From Aerococcus viridans (GTDB lineage Bacteria; Bacillota; Bacilli; Lactobacillales; Aerococcaceae), in contig NZ_CP014164.1 of the NCBI RefSeq assembly GCF_001543285.1, positions 682,001-746,000 on the forward strand: 64,000 bases of DNA, written 5' to 3'. Shown one piece after another: positions 8,531-18,286 of the stretch. The first letter of the stretch is position 1. Each line of letters begins with the position of its first letter. Below the pieces are notes generated by a model. It did no database searches. It saw only the letters and a list, made by a program, of their open reading frames with translations, and was not told the origin of the DNA. Made by a program: the position numbers and the translations under genes.

Positions 8531-10206
8531 CCTGAATAATTCATAGCTCTAAATTTAAGCTATTTTTTTGAACAAAGTGCCTATATTTAAATTAGGCAGA
8601 TACATTCTTCCAAAATAATGTGTTTTCGAACAGGATATATACGGAAGAAGGCTGTAATAAAAATTATTTGTCTATTTAAGGGCAGACTGACCCCTTGGAA
8701 AAATAGGTTAAAAATTTTTACGATAACTAGCCTAAATCCATTGCCTAGATCGCCGTAGGCGTTCAAAAACCTTATAAAATTCAGTTTGATACACATGATA
8801 ACTCGACAGTTTGAGATAGACTTGTCTACCTGTTTTAACGAGTTTTCCGGCAACTTTAAGCAATGTCAATCGTATAGAATGAATCGTCATCCCCCGATTG
8901 ACTTGTTCAAATCCAATGGTCTTTAAAAAATTGACGAGGTTGTAAGCCAGGACACTGATCATCATTCTGACATGATTTTCCAGGAAACGCGGACTATCTG
9001 TTTTGTCAAAATAAAAGCCTGATTTCGCTTCTTTGATGAAATTTTCCATTGTTCCACGCTTGCCGTAAAGAGAGAATATGACTTCAGGCGAGACATTATC
9101 GGATAGATTCGTCACAATGAATGCGTGGTGAAAAAGAAGCTCTCCTGCTTCACGGATTGATCGAATACAAACGCGACGGGGTTTTGACCAGGATTGTGCT
9201 TGATAAGGGAGTGAAAAATACTGTATTTCTCGGTCTTCCCATTTTTTATTATCCCCATAAAGAACAGAGTGTTCAGCTAACTGACTTAACCTCCGATTGC
9301 TCTTTAATCGGATAACGTACTGGCTTTCAGTTGCTTCACAAGATTCATACACCTCTGGTGTGGCGAAGCCGCTGTCACCCCGAACCAATATCTCGGTATG
9401 AGGTAACGTGCTCTTGTAGTGGTGTAACAGCGGGTCGATAAAGGCTTTTACCCCTTTAGACGTGTACTGATTGCCTGAACGCAGTTCAGCTTTTAGGAAA
9501 TCTCCGGTCAATCCGTCAAATGCAACTAATGGGTGATAGCCGTAGGTTTGATAATGGGCATTATAATCTGTTTGTTCTTGGCGTCCAAAGGTATCCGAAT
9601 GTGTGGAATCGACATCAATGATTAACTCGGTGTCATTGCGAATCAAACGCGCTTTATCAATCAGCGACTGATTTAATGCTTGGAGTTGATCCATGTTCTC
9701 CTCGGTGAAACGATCTAAAAACCGAGAGATTGACGATTGTGAGGCCAACTCTTTTTTACCGAGTACAGCTTGAAAGACTGGATCCTGTCTTAATAGATTA
9801 GCTGATGAGTCTGCCGAGTACCCAGCAATTAACTGCATAATGAGTTGTTCTAATATCGCTAAGTTATCATGTGTGAAGTAAACACGTTTGTCTTTAATAT
9901 GGAGCCACTGTTTAGCTACGTGTGAAAAGTCGAAGGTATTCATCACCTCTTTAACTAAGACCAAACCCGAATCACTCGATAAGCGACCACCTGTATGTGA
10001 AATAGTCAAATTTGAATTGAATTTTACCTGGTTTTTGTGTAAGCTAGTCATGAGAAGAACTCCTTTCTTTTGGTTGGTTTCGACACCTTTACCATATCAG
10101 AATGGGGTTCTTTTTGCATCACTTAACAGGTGAAAATGAAAAAGTAAATGAAGACTGCCGTTAGGCAGTTTCAGACGGTTTGAAGTCAAAGTATGAATTA
10201 TTCAGG
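8531..10206 (-). mobile_element. IS1380-family insertion sequence, apparently intact
   Basis: Perfect 15-base inverted repeats CCTGAATAATTCATA lie at 8531-8545 and 10192-10206. Six-base direct repeats TCTATA (8525-8530 and 10207-10212) flank them as target duplication. The 1,676-base element carries one open transposase gene on the minus strand. Apart from the transposase and the two inner end regions, no other gene is seen (8546-8731 and 10052-10191). It sits between clpE and the clpE promoter, in the same direction as clpE. Confidence 0.92.
8732..10051 (-). CDS. IS1380-family transposase
   Basis: 439 residues with the IS4/IS1380-type DDE layout: IIDVDSTHSDTFG (first D), LVRGDSGFATPEVY (second D), and a late KRGTMENFIKEAKSGF (E). 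The N-terminal part HTGGRLSSDSGLVLVKEV is typical of the family. Length and reading frame look complete, so the copy may be active. It may now be read from the clpE promoter, whose -10 box borders the right end of the element. Confidence 0.92.
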   Translation of the reverse strand: MTSLHKNQVKFNSNLTISHTGGRLSSDSGLVLVKEVMNTFDFSHVAKQWLHIKDKRVYFTHDNLAILEQLIMQLIAGYSADSSANLLRQDPVFQAVLGKKELASQSSISRFLDRFTEENMDQLQALNQSLIDKARLIRNDTELIIDVDSTHSDTFGRQEQTDYNAHYQTYGYHPLVAFDGLTGDFLKAELRSGNQYTSKGVKAFIDPLLHHYKSTLPHTEILVRGDSGFATPEVYESCEATESQYVIRLKSNRRLSQLAEHSVLYGDNKKWEDREIQYFSLPYQAQSWSKPRRVCIRSIREAGELLFHHAFIVTNLSDNVSPEVIFSLYGKRGTMENFIKEAKSGFYFDKTDSPRFLENHVRMMISVLAYNLVNFLKTIGFEQVNRGMTIHSIRLTLLKVAGKLVKTGRQVYLKLSSYHVYQTEFYKVFERLRRSRQWI

Positions 10207-10211
10207 TCTAT

Positions 10212-10240
10212 ATTATACTCTGACCAATTTTGACTTTCAA
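10212..10240 (-). promoter_or_regulatory. clpE promoter, separated from clpE by the IS1380 copy
   Basis: On the minus strand TTGAAA (10235-10240) and TATAAT (10212-10217) are spaced by exactly 17 bases. The -10 box touches the target duplication of the IS1380 copy, so transcripts start at or inside the IS end. No other strong promoter is seen between this point and clpE. Confidence 0.75.
10219..10235 (-). promoter_or_regulatory. CtsR operator in the clpE promoter
   Basis: AGTCAAA-ATT-GGTCAGA, a direct heptad repeat with a 3-base gap, fits the CtsR consensus RGTCAAA-NAN-RGTCAAA with one mismatch in the second heptad and one in the gap. It fills the spacer between -35 and -10, a position where CtsR binding would block polymerase. 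This supports heat-shock control of whatever is read from it. Confidence 0.7.
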
Positions 10241-10365
10241 CCAAAAAGCTTAAACAAAAATTATTCCTGTAGTATTCAAGGGAAAAACCTTGTGGAAACG
10301 CTATTTTTTTGGTAAATTATTAATGAAAGAGTTTTCTAGTTATGGTATAGTCTAATTTGTGACAT

Positions 10366-10393
10366 TTTACTTTTCAAATAGATAAGCTATAAT
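10366..10393 (+). promoter_or_regulatory. Likely ptsHI promoter
   Basis: TATAAT at 10388-10393 with TTTACT at 10366-10371 (16-base spacer), 57 bases ahead of the ptsH start. A cre-like string TGGAAACGCTATTT lies at 10294-10307 but departs from the consensus at three positions. Confidence 0.5.
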
Positions 10394-10449
10394 AACTCTT
10401 GCCTATTTATAAAGGTATGAATAAAACATTTAAAAGGAGATTTTTGATT

Positions 10450-10716
10450 ATGCAAAAACAAGAATTTAACATTACAGCTGAAACTGGTATCCACGCACGT
10501 CCTGCAACTTTATTGGTGCAATCTGCAAGCAAGTTCAACTCAGATATTAACTTAGAATACAAAGGTAAATCTGTAAACTTGAAATCTATCATGGGCGTAA
10601 TGTCTTTAGGTGTAGGTCAAGGTTCTGACGTTGTAATCACTGCTGAAGGTGATGACGAAGAAGAAGCAATCCAAACAATTGCTGAAACTATGAAAAACGA
10701 AGGGTTATCAGAATAA
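10450..10716 (+). CDS. ptsH: Phosphocarrier protein HPr
   Basis: HPr passes phosphate from enzyme I to the sugar-specific IIA proteins of the phosphotransferase system, and after Ser phosphorylation acts with CcpA in carbon control. The catalytic His15 lies in GIHARPA and regulatory Ser46 in [11 protein letters not shown], both at the standard numbers when the start is 10450. AAAAGGAGA lies about 10 bases ahead of that ATG. 88 residues, the normal length. The stop is one base ahead of the ptsI ATG, as expected for a coupled ptsHI operon. Confidence 0.97.
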   Translation: MQKQEFNITAETGIHARPATLLVQSASKFNSDINLEYKGKSVNLKSIMGVMSLGVGQGSDVVITAEGDDEEEAIQTIAETMKNEGLSE

Positions 10717-10717
10717 T

Positions 10718-12451
10718 ATGACTAAACTAACAGGAATCGCGGCTAGTGATGGCGTTGCCATCGCTAAAGCGTTCTTAGTTGAAGAACCTGATTTAAGTTT
10801 TGAAATTTCAAAATCTAACGATTCACAACAAGAAAAAGAACGCTTAGCAAAAGCTATAGCTGACTCAAAAGTAGAAATCGAAAAAATTAAAGCGGTTGCA
10901 TCTAAAGCCTTGTCAGAAGAGGAAGCGCAAGTCTTTGACGCGCATTTAATGGTCCTTGAAGATCCGGAATTGCAACAAGCTTACACGCAAAAAATTGAAG
11001 ATGAAACATTGAACGCGCAATCTGCAGTTCGTCAAACAGCTGATTTCTACATCGAAATCTTCAAAGGTATGGAAGACAATCCTTATATGCAAGAACGTGC
11101 AGCTGACATCAAAGATGTTACTGACCGTTTAGTAGCGCATTTATTAGGTGTTAAAATTCCTGACCTTTCAACTATCGATGAAGAAGTAGTTGTGGTGGCT
11201 TATGACTTAACGCCAAGTGATACAGCACAATTAAATCGCCAATTTGTTAAAGGTTTTGCGACTGATATCGGTGGACGTACGTCACATTCAGCAATCATGT
11301 CTCGTTCATTAGAAATTGCTGCTGTTGTAGGGACTGGTAATGTTTCTAAAGAGATCAATGACGGTGACATTGTCATTGTTGATGGTTTAAATGGTGATGT
11401 TATTGTAAATCCTGATGACGCAACCATCGCAGAATACGAAAAAATTGCTGCCGACTTCTTAGCTCGTAAAGCTGAGTGGGAAAAACTTAAAGACGCTGAG
11501 ACTTTAACTAAAGACGGCAAGAAATTCGAAATCGCTGCCAACATCGGTACGCCAAAAGACTTAGAAGGTGTACACTCAAACGGTGCTGAAGCAATTGGTT
11601 TATACCGTACTGAGTTCTTATACATGGATTCAGACGAAATGCCAACTGAAGATGAGCAATTCGAATCTTACAAAGTTGTTTTAGAAGGAATGAATGGTCA
11701 TCCAGTCGTTGTTCGTACAATGGACATCGGTGGGGACAAACACTTACCTTACTTACAATTACCAGAAGAAATGAACCCATTCTTAGGTTATCGTGCAATC
11801 CGTATCGGATTAAACCAACCTGAATTATTACGTGTACAATTACGTGCCTTATTACGTGCGTCTGTATACGGTTCATTACGCATCATGTTCCCAATGATTT
11901 CTAATTTACCTGAATTCCGCGCTGCGAAAGCGATTTACGAGGAAGAAAAAGCTAAATTAGAAGCAGAAGGTGTTGAAGTTGCGGATGACATCCAAGTGGG
12001 TATCATGATTGAAATCCCAGCAGCTGCTGTGATTGCTGATCAATTCGCTAAAGAAGTGGACTTCTTCTCTATCGGTACTAACGACTTAATCCAATATACA
12101 ATGGCGGCTGACCGTATGAACGAACACGTTTCATACCTATACCAACCATTTAATCCATCTGTATTACGATTAATTAAAAACGTTATCGATGCGAGTCATA
12201 AAGAAGGTAAATGGACTGGTATGTGTGGTGAAGTGGCCGGTGAACCAATGGCTGCCCCATTATTAGTAGGTATGGGCTTAGATGAATTCTCTATGTCTGC
12301 ATCTTCTGTACTGAAAATCAGATCATTAATTTCTAAATTAGATTCAAACGAAATGGCTGAATTAGCCAACAAAGTGGTTACAGAAGCAACTTCTTCAGAC
12401 GAAGCTGAAGCTTTAATTAAAGCAGCAGTTCCTGAATTAGCTGACCTATAA
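10718..12451 (+). CDS. ptsI: Phosphoenolpyruvate-protein phosphotransferase (enzyme I)
   Basis: Enzyme I takes phosphate from phosphoenolpyruvate and gives it to HPr, starting sugar uptake by the PTS in the cytoplasm. The active His is His190 in [13 protein letters not shown]. The PEP-binding barrel shows [29 protein letters not shown] and [15 protein letters not shown], and the catalytic Cys sits in GMCGEVAGE. 577 residues is the normal length. It follows ptsH directly and ends at a good terminator. Confidence 0.97.
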   Translation: MTKLTGIAASDGVAIAKAFLVEEPDLSFEISKSNDSQQEKERLAKAIADSKVEIEKIKAVASKALSEEEAQVFDAHLMVLEDPELQQAYTQKIEDETLNAQSAVRQTADFYIEIFKGMEDNPYMQERAADIKDVTDRLVAHLLGVKIPDLSTIDEEVVVVAYDLTPSDTAQLNRQFVKGFATDIGGRTSHSAIMSRSLEIAAVVGTGNVSKEINDGDIVIVDGLNGDVIVNPDDATIAEYEKIAADFLARKAEWEKLKDAETLTKDGKKFEIAANIGTPKDLEGVHSNGAEAIGLYRTEFLYMDSDEMPTEDEQFESYKVVLEGMNGHPVVVRTMDIGGDKHLPYLQLPEEMNPFLGYRAIRIGLNQPELLRVQLRALLRASVYGSLRIMFPMISNLPEFRAAKAIYEEEKAKLEAEGVEVADDIQVGIMIEIPAAAVIADQFAKEVDFFSIGTNDLIQYTMAADRMNEHVSYLYQPFNPSVLRLIKNVIDASHKEGKWTGMCGEVAGEPMAAPLLVGMGLDEFSMSASSVLKIRSLISKLDSNEMAELANKVVTEATSSDEAEALIKAAVPELADL

Positions 12452-12471
12452 TCATTTCAAATAAACAGACT

Positions 12472-12516
12472 GAAAACCTCACTGAGATCATGGATCTTGA
12501 TGGGGTTTTCTCTTTG
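12472..12516 (+). terminator. Terminator of ptsHI
   Basis: GAAAACC...GAGATC pairs with GATCTTGATGGGGTTTTC around a short ATG loop. The tail TCTCTTTGTC is only partly T-rich. It lies 20 bases after the ptsI stop. Confidence 0.7.
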
Positions 12517-12662
12517 TCTAAATGAAAATGTCACACAAAGATATTCCTTATCGTATTCTTTACAATTAAGTTGCCGTCAGGTGATTTTTTAATCACAATT
12601 TTTCTGTTATGATAGGATATATGACAGAATTAAAACAAAAAGGGCATCTAAGGAGTGTTTAG

Positions 12663-13919
12663 ATGAATATCGCGGTCTTTACCGATACCTACTTTCCACA
12701 AGTAAGTGGGGTCGCTACCTCAATTCAAACATTAAAAGAAACGTTTGAGGATAATGGACATCAAGTATATATTTTTACGACATCTGATCCAAAGGCAGAA
12801 ATGGAAGACCATGTCTTTCGCTATGAATCAGTTCCTTTTCTATTCTTCAAGGATAGACGAGTGGCGATTCCTTCTTTTGCGTCTATTTATCGTAAATGCA
12901 AAGAGTTAGCAATCGATATTGTCCATACCCAAACGGAGTTCTCTATGGGGTTGATGGGGGTAAGCGTAGCACGCTATATGAGGATTCCGCTAGTGCACAC
13001 TTATCACACTTGGTATGAAAAATACCTTCATTATATTTTAAATGGCAAATTAATTTCTCGAAAAACGGTCGTTCATTTGTCTAAACTTTTCTGTGATCAA
13101 GCTGATTTAGTCATTTCACCTAGCGAGCAGATGAAAGATGTTTTAAGAGACTATCAAATTCAAAAACCTATTCATGTCTTGGCAACCGGGGTAAAGTTAC
13201 CTAAGGAAATTGACCAAGATGTCTTAATCAACTTTAGACAAAGCTGGGGTATTGCACAAGATGAGTATTTACTATTATCGATTAACCGTATTGCTGAAGA
13301 AAAAAACTTAATCGCGATTATCGAGCAATTTCCTCAGGTGCTGACGGATATTCCAAATGCTAAGTTGTTACTTGCAGGGGACGGGCCACAGTTAGAAGAG
13401 TTAAAAGCTTTAACAGCTAAACTCAATTTGATGGATAAAATCATTTTCCCAGGCTTTGTATCTCATGACCAAGTCAATGTCTTGTACCAAGCGGCGGATG
13501 TTTATGTGAACTTATCGACTTCGGAGACGCAGGGCTTAACATTTATTGAAGCCATCACCAACCATCTACCGGTGATCGCCATGAAGACGCCTTACCTAGC
13601 GGCCCTTGAAGATATTGCACCGTTCGGTCATTTACTAACGGAAGTGACAGATTTTCCCAAATCTGTGAAGGCTATTGAAACGGCGCAATCTTCATTAACA
13701 GAAGGTTTAGCACCATTGATTTACCATGTGTCGGCGGATGCTTTCTATGAGGACTTGTACCATATTTACCAGTACATGATTGAATTGCAGTCAGAGAAAC
13801 CTAGAAATCTAATTGGACGAAGTGTTTATCTATCTTCTTCTTTTGCAGAACTGCATAGGCCCTTGAAGTGGACTAGTAAGTACTTTCCGTCCTTCTATAT
13901 TCGCAGAAAAGACGAATAG
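12663..13919 (+). CDS. GT4-family glycosyltransferase, probably diacylglycerol glucosyltransferase
   Basis: A 418-residue GT-B enzyme. The N-terminal FTDTYFPQVSGVATSIQTL and VHTQTEFSMGLMG, and the C-terminal EX7E motif ETQGLTFIE, match family GT4 enzymes that add glucose to 1,2-diacylglycerol (the anchor lipid of lipoteichoic acid in Lactobacillales). It has no membrane segment, as expected for a peripheral enzyme. The start has AAGGAGTG upstream. The second, usually adjacent, glycolipid transferase is not here. Substrate assignment is by family resemblance only. Confidence 0.8.
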   Translation: MNIAVFTDTYFPQVSGVATSIQTLKETFEDNGHQVYIFTTSDPKAEMEDHVFRYESVPFLFFKDRRVAIPSFASIYRKCKELAIDIVHTQTEFSMGLMGVSVARYMRIPLVHTYHTWYEKYLHYILNGKLISRKTVVHLSKLFCDQADLVISPSEQMKDVLRDYQIQKPIHVLATGVKLPKEIDQDVLINFRQSWGIAQDEYLLLSINRIAEEKNLIAIIEQFPQVLTDIPNAKLLLAGDGPQLEELKALTAKLNLMDKIIFPGFVSHDQVNVLYQAADVYVNLSTSETQGLTFIEAITNHLPVIAMKTPYLAALEDIAPFGHLLTEVTDFPKSVKAIETAQSSLTEGLAPLIYHVSADAFYEDLYHIYQYMIELQSEKPRNLIGRSVYLSSSFAELHRPLKWTSKYFPSFYIRRKDE

Positions 13920-14055
13920 TCAGTATGAATATGGGGCGTCATTTTTCAATGAGAAGGCTTTGCTGAAATTAATTCATTTCTCATGCACTTAAAGGTTTTT
14001 TATTCACCCAAAGAGTGTTAAAATGACAAAGATAAGAAGGCGAAAGGAGATTATT

Positions 14056-14283
14056 ATGCAATCATCTCGATTAGAAGCAATTATTACCCGATTAAAAGCG
14101 ATGCTTTCTGATGACTCAGAAATCGAAATACGTCGTTTTGAAAAAGAGGGCGTTGAAAAGTGTATTGTACGCTTTAACAAAGAGTCTGAAAGTTTTGAAT
14201 TAGAGGACTTAACAATCAACGAAACTTTCCAATTTGATGACATTGATTTAGTCGCAATGGAAATCTACGAGTTAATTCAATAA
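14056..14283 (+). CDS. YkuJ family protein (DUF1797)
   Basis: A 75-residue acidic cytoplasmic protein resembling Bacillus YkuJ: LEAIITRLKAMLSD at the start and FQFDDIDLVAMEIYELIQ at the end. The family has a known fold but no assigned function. ATG 14056 has AAAGGAGA 6 bases upstream. An in-frame ATG at 14023 lacks a site and would add only basic residues. It stands alone, followed by two hairpins. Confidence 0.8.
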   Translation: MQSSRLEAIITRLKAMLSDDSEIEIRRFEKEGVEKCIVRFNKESESFELEDLTINETFQFDDIDLVAMEIYELIQ

Positions 14284-14302
14284 TTAACCAATTCAGTTGA
14301 AA

Positions 14303-14320
14303 TAGTAGGGTGACCTACTA
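14303..14320 (+). other. Perfect hairpin before murE
   Basis: TAGTAGG-GTGA-CCTACTA, a 7-base-pair perfect stem 20 bases after ykuJ. There is no T run. It may stabilise the ykuJ message end or be part of a short leader of murE. Confidence 0.4.
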
Positions 14321-14357
14321 GAACTACCAATATGGCAGACATTCTGTGTCGTATAGA

Positions 14358-14383
14358 GGGTCGTGGCATCACGATCCTTTTTT
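14358..14383 (+). terminator. Terminator between ykuJ and murE
   Basis: GGGTCGTG (14358-14365) pairs with CACGATCC (14370-14377) over a 4-base loop, followed by six T. It lies only 28 bases before the murE ATG. murE must therefore either have its own start between here and the gene or depend on readthrough. It could act as an attenuator. Confidence 0.7.
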
Positions 14384-14410
14384 ATTTATATGGAGTAGAG
14401 GGAGTTTAAC

Positions 14411-15955
14411 ATGTCAGATTCAATGAAATTATCGCGTGCTATCGCCTTTTTTAAGGACAATGGCAGCGCAACAACCATTACACAAGAAAATGTCGCAGAC
14501 GAGGTCATCATTAATCGCATCACATTTGACTCGCGTGCGGTGACAGCCAACACCTTATTTGTGTGTAAGGGGCTCAATTTTAAAGCTTCTTACTTAAAAG
14601 ATGCTGTTGACCGTGGGGCAGTGGCCTACCTGTCAGAACAAGATTACGCAGCCGACATCCCAGGTATTATCGTTGAAGATATCCGCCTAGCGATGGCTCA
14701 GCTTGCCAATTTTTTCTACCAATCGCCGTGGCAAGACGTGGCCATTTCAGGGATTACAGGTACCAAAGGCAAAACCACCACAGCTGGTTTCGTTAACCAA
14801 ATTTTGACCCTAGACAGTCAGGAAAAAGGACAACCACTACCTGGTTTCGTGTCATCTACCTTTAACTATGATGGCCTTGAAAAAACACCATCAACCCTTA
14901 CCACGCCTGAAGCCATGGATTTATATGAAATGCTGGCGACTATGCGGGACAATGGGGTAAAGCGGGCAACTATGGAAGTATCCAGCCAAGCCTTAAAATA
15001 CCACCGCGCTGATGACGTGAAGATGGAAGTGGTGGCCTTTTTGAATATTTCACCAGACCATATTTCGCCAGTTGAACATCCGACATTTGCTGATTACTTC
15101 CAGTCAAAATTACGGATTTTTGACCACGGTAAAGTGGCTGTCATCAATGAAGATACGGATCACTATGAAGAGATTTTAAAAGCAGCAGAAGATGCTGAAA
15201 ACATTCAACGGATTGTGACAGTTTCGCGTAAGAACCCTGCGGCTGATTATTTTGCCGATGAATTAGCCTTTAGTGAAACCAAACAGACATTTGTGGTGAA
15301 AAATCAAGGTGAAGAGATTCCGATGGCTTTAAATGTCTTAGGGCACTTTAATATCAACAATGCCCTAGTGGCAGCGGCGATTGCGCGTGAAAATGATGTT
15401 GAGTGGGCAACAATTCAAAAGGCTTTAGGCGATGCCAAAACAGATGGCCGGATGGAAATTTACCGGAGTACGGACAATCAATTGACCTTCGTGGTTGATT
15501 TCGCCCATAACAAAATATCCTTTGAAGAATTATTCTCATCTGTTAAAGAAATGGCGCCTGACAATGATATCCGTATTGTTTTTGGATCAGCCGGTGGGAA
15601 AGCCGAAAACAGACGAGCGGACATGGGCCGTGTGGCTGGTTTAAATACCAATGAAATTTATTTAACCAGTGATGATCCTAACTTTGAAGATTCTTATAAA
15701 ATTATGGCTGAAATTGAAGAAGCCATTAACGAGGTCAATCCAGATGCTAAAGTAAGAAGCAATTTAGACCGGACCGGGTCAATCTATATGGCCTATAAGG
15801 ATGCGATTGCATCCGGAAAACCAACGACCATTGTGGTAGCTGGTAAGGGTTCAGAAGATACAATTAAAATCAATGGACGTAACGAGTTTTACGTACCCGA
15901 TTTTGAATATGTTCAACAATTGATTGCTTTTTATGAATTTAAGGGTAGAATTTAA
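14411..15955 (+). CDS. murE: UDP-N-acetylmuramyl-tripeptide synthetase, lysine-adding type
   Basis: Adds the third amino acid to UDP-MurNAc-L-Ala-D-Glu in peptidoglycan precursor synthesis. The ATP loop is GITGTKGKTTTAGF (about residues 113-126), the substrate loop TPEAMDLYEMLATM, and the carbamylated-Lys region DYFQSKLRIF. The third-residue pocket reads SDDPNFED. The DNPR of diaminopimelate-adding enzymes is absent, so L-lysine is the expected substrate. 514 residues. It lies outside the dcw cluster, next to hom and thrB, as is common in Lactobacillales. Ribosome site: GAGGGAG. Confidence 0.9.
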   Translation: MSDSMKLSRAIAFFKDNGSATTITQENVADEVIINRITFDSRAVTANTLFVCKGLNFKASYLKDAVDRGAVAYLSEQDYAADIPGIIVEDIRLAMAQLANFFYQSPWQDVAISGITGTKGKTTTAGFVNQILTLDSQEKGQPLPGFVSSTFNYDGLEKTPSTLTTPEAMDLYEMLATMRDNGVKRATMEVSSQALKYHRADDVKMEVVAFLNISPDHISPVEHPTFADYFQSKLRIFDHGKVAVINEDTDHYEEILKAAEDAENIQRIVTVSRKNPAADYFADELAFSETKQTFVVKNQGEEIPMALNVLGHFNINNALVAAAIARENDVEWATIQKALGDAKTDGRMEIYRSTDNQLTFVVDFAHNKISFEELFSSVKEMAPDNDIRIVFGSAGGKAENRRADMGRVAGLNTNEIYLTSDDPNFEDSYKIMAEIEEAINEVNPDAKVRSNLDRTGSIYMAYKDAIASGKPTTIVVAGKGSEDTIKINGRNEFYVPDFEYVQQLIAFYEFKGRI

Positions 15956-16026
15956 GAGGGGAAATGATTATGAGAATATCATGAAATATACATGATAAAA
16001 TACAATCAACTAAAGAGGTGGCAAAT

Positions 16027-17331
16027 TTGAAACAAATTAATATTGGATTACTTGGTCTAGGTACAGTCGGTGGCGGGGTAGCCAAAATTATGCATGATCA
16101 CGCACAAAAAATGTCAGATACGGAAGGTATTCAATACCAAGTAACGAAGATTTTTGTCCGCGATATTGAAAAATCAAAAGCGAAACATCCTGGATTACCA
16201 GAAAGCATTCAATTGACAACTGATTTCAATGATGTCATCAACGACCCTTCAATTGATATTGTGGTTGAGGCTATGGGGGGGACAACATTCGCAGCTGACT
16301 GTATTGAATCTGCATTACGCGCTGGTAAACACATCGTAACTGCTAACAAGGACTTGGTGGCGATTAAACGGGGGTTAGATTTAATCCAATATGCCCACGA
16401 CCATCAATTAGACTTCTTGTATGAAGCAGCTGTTGCTGGTGGTATTCCAATTTTAAACAGTTTACGTACGCCATTAGCGTCAGATAAGTTATTCTCTGTA
16501 TCAGGTATTGTCAACGGGACAACGAATTACATTTTGACAAAAATGGTGGAACAAGGACGAGGCTTCGATGAAGTCTTAGCGGAAGCGCAAGCTTTAGGTT
16601 TGGCGGAGGCAGACCCATCAGGTGACGTAGATGGTCTAGATGCAGCCCGTAAGATTGTTATCTTAACGAAAATGGCCTTTGGGGTGACTGTCGACTTGAA
16701 CGAAATTCCAGTCAAAGGCATTCGGCATGTCACAGCTCGTGATATCCAAGTTGCTAGCTCATTAGGTTACGTGATCAAGTTAATTGGTCGGGCAAACTTG
16801 GTAGACGGTACCGTCTACGCTGAAGTAGCGCCAACCTTAGTACCAAAAACTCACCCATTATCAACTGTCCGTAACGAAATGAATGCGGTCTTTACTGAGG
16901 GGGCAGCGACTGGTGAGATGATGTTCTACGGTCCTGGTGCCGGTGAATTACCGACTGGTGCCATGGTGGTTTCAGATATTATGGCTATTGGTCAACATAT
17001 CCACACAGAAACGACTGGCCAACCATTTGCCAATTACAGTCAAGATGCCACTTGGAAAAAGGCAGAAGACATCAAATCTGTTGGCTTCTTCCACTTTGAA
17101 ACTGAAGACAAACAAGGGCAGTTTATCAAGCTTGTCCAAATCTTTGACGATGCGAAAGTCAGCTTAGACAAGGTCTTCCAAGAACCGTCATCTGACGATA
17201 AAACAGCGAAAATTGTGGTTGTCACCCATGAGATGTCACAAGCCCAATTACAACAAATCAACCAAGCTACACAAGATAATCCTGAATTAAACTTGATTTC
17301 TTACTATTCAGTGTTGCCTGAAGCGAAGTAG
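16027..17331 (+). CDS. hom: Homoserine dehydrogenase
   Basis: Reduces aspartate semialdehyde to homoserine on the way to threonine and methionine. The NAD(P) site is GLLGLGTVGGGVAKIM at the N-terminus. The catalytic region has NGTTNYILTKM and AEADPSGDVDGLDAA. The C-terminal 80 residues form an ACT-type regulatory domain, expected to sense threonine. I choose the TTG at 16027, since AGAGGTGG lies 6 bases ahead of it, over the GTG at 16018, which is part of that site. It makes an operon with thrB. Confidence 0.92.
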   Translation: MKQINIGLLGLGTVGGGVAKIMHDHAQKMSDTEGIQYQVTKIFVRDIEKSKAKHPGLPESIQLTTDFNDVINDPSIDIVVEAMGGTTFAADCIESALRAGKHIVTANKDLVAIKRGLDLIQYAHDHQLDFLYEAAVAGGIPILNSLRTPLASDKLFSVSGIVNGTTNYILTKMVEQGRGFDEVLAEAQALGLAEADPSGDVDGLDAARKIVILTKMAFGVTVDLNEIPVKGIRHVTARDIQVASSLGYVIKLIGRANLVDGTVYAEVAPTLVPKTHPLSTVRNEMNAVFTEGAATGEMMFYGPGAGELPTGAMVVSDIMAIGQHIHTETTGQPFANYSQDATWKKAEDIKSVGFFHFETEDKQGQFIKLVQIFDDAKVSLDKVFQEPSSDDKTAKIVVVTHEMSQAQLQQINQATQDNPELNLISYYSVLPEAK

Positions 17332-17340
17332 GTGACCATT

Positions 17341-18228
17341 ATGGTAGAAAAGGTACGAGTGAAAGTTCCGGCAACTTCAGCCAATATGGGGCCCGGATTT
17401 GATTCAATCGGTGTTGCCGTTACCCTATATTTAACGGTGGATATTCTTAACCCTAGTGAACAATGGCAAATAGACCATGACCTAGGCGAAGGGATTCCAA
17501 CTGACGCATCCAACATGGTGATTGAAACAATTTTACGGTTCGCACCGGATGCCAAACCACATCATTTAAATATGACCAGCGATATCCCAACAGCTCGTGG
17601 TTTAGGGTCGTCATCTTCAGCTATTGTGGCGGGTATTGCCATTGCAGAAATTTTAGCGGATGCAACTTGGTCAATGGATGAAAAGATTAACATGGCTAAC
17701 GAAATCGAAGGCCACCCGGATAATATTGCCCCAGCTTTAGCAGGTGGTTTGGTGGTGTCAGTCGCTATGGATTTAACCCATGTATTATGGACCAAATCTC
17801 TATTGGATGATGTGCATTTTATTGCGACTATCCCTAATAGAGAGTTGTTAACTAAAGAAGCGAGAGCCGTTTTACCGAAAGAATTGGTGTTTGCAGACGC
17901 AGTTCGGGCGAATGGTATCGGTAATGTCTTCGTGAGCAAGTTGTTAGAAGGGGACATTGAAGCAGTAGGTACCTTGATGGAGATGGATCAATTACATGAA
18001 CCGTTTCGGGCACAGTTAGTCCCAGAATTAGGGCAAATCCGCCAAGCATTGTCAACAGTTGACGGGGTATACGGGACTTACCTATCAGGTGCCGGCCCAA
18101 CTATTATGACCCTTGTCCAAGCTTCTGCCTCAGATCAGATTGTTGAGGCCATCAGCCAATTAAATCTTGACGCACAGATAAAGACACTTGACTTTGCCTC
18201 AGATGGGGTTATAGTAGAGGATATGTGA
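17341..18228 (+). CDS. thrB: Homoserine kinase
   Basis: A GHMP-family kinase that phosphorylates homoserine for threonine synthesis. The ATP motif PTARGLGSSSSAIVAGIA (about residues 84-101) and the N-terminal VPATSANMGPGFDSIG are both clear, as is GTYLSGAGPTIM near the end. Taking ATG 17341 gives 295 residues, with TAGGTGA upstream overlapping the hom stop. An in-frame GTG at 17332 is less well placed. Threonine synthase (thrC) is not in this window. Confidence 0.92.
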   Translation: MVEKVRVKVPATSANMGPGFDSIGVAVTLYLTVDILNPSEQWQIDHDLGEGIPTDASNMVIETILRFAPDAKPHHLNMTSDIPTARGLGSSSSAIVAGIAIAEILADATWSMDEKINMANEIEGHPDNIAPALAGGLVVSVAMDLTHVLWTKSLLDDVHFIATIPNRELLTKEARAVLPKELVFADAVRANGIGNVFVSKLLEGDIEAVGTLMEMDQLHEPFRAQLVPELGQIRQALSTVDGVYGTYLSGAGPTIMTLVQASASDQIVEAISQLNLDAQIKTLDFASDGVIVEDM

Positions 18229-18244
18229 TTTTAGACGATTGATA

Positions 18245-18286
18245 ATGTTACGAGCATGTCAGACTGATATGCCCGTAGCATTTTTT
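18245..18286 (+). terminator. Terminator of hom-thrB
   Basis: A 13-base-pair stem with two G-T pairs joins 18245-18257 (ATGTTACGAGCAT) and 18269-18281, followed by six T. It starts 17 bases after the thrB stop. Confidence 0.85.

Noticed and set aside
10294..10307. CcpA (cre) site ahead of ptsH
   Set aside because: TGGAAACGCTATTT lacks the right half of the palindrome and departs from the consensus at three fixed positions.
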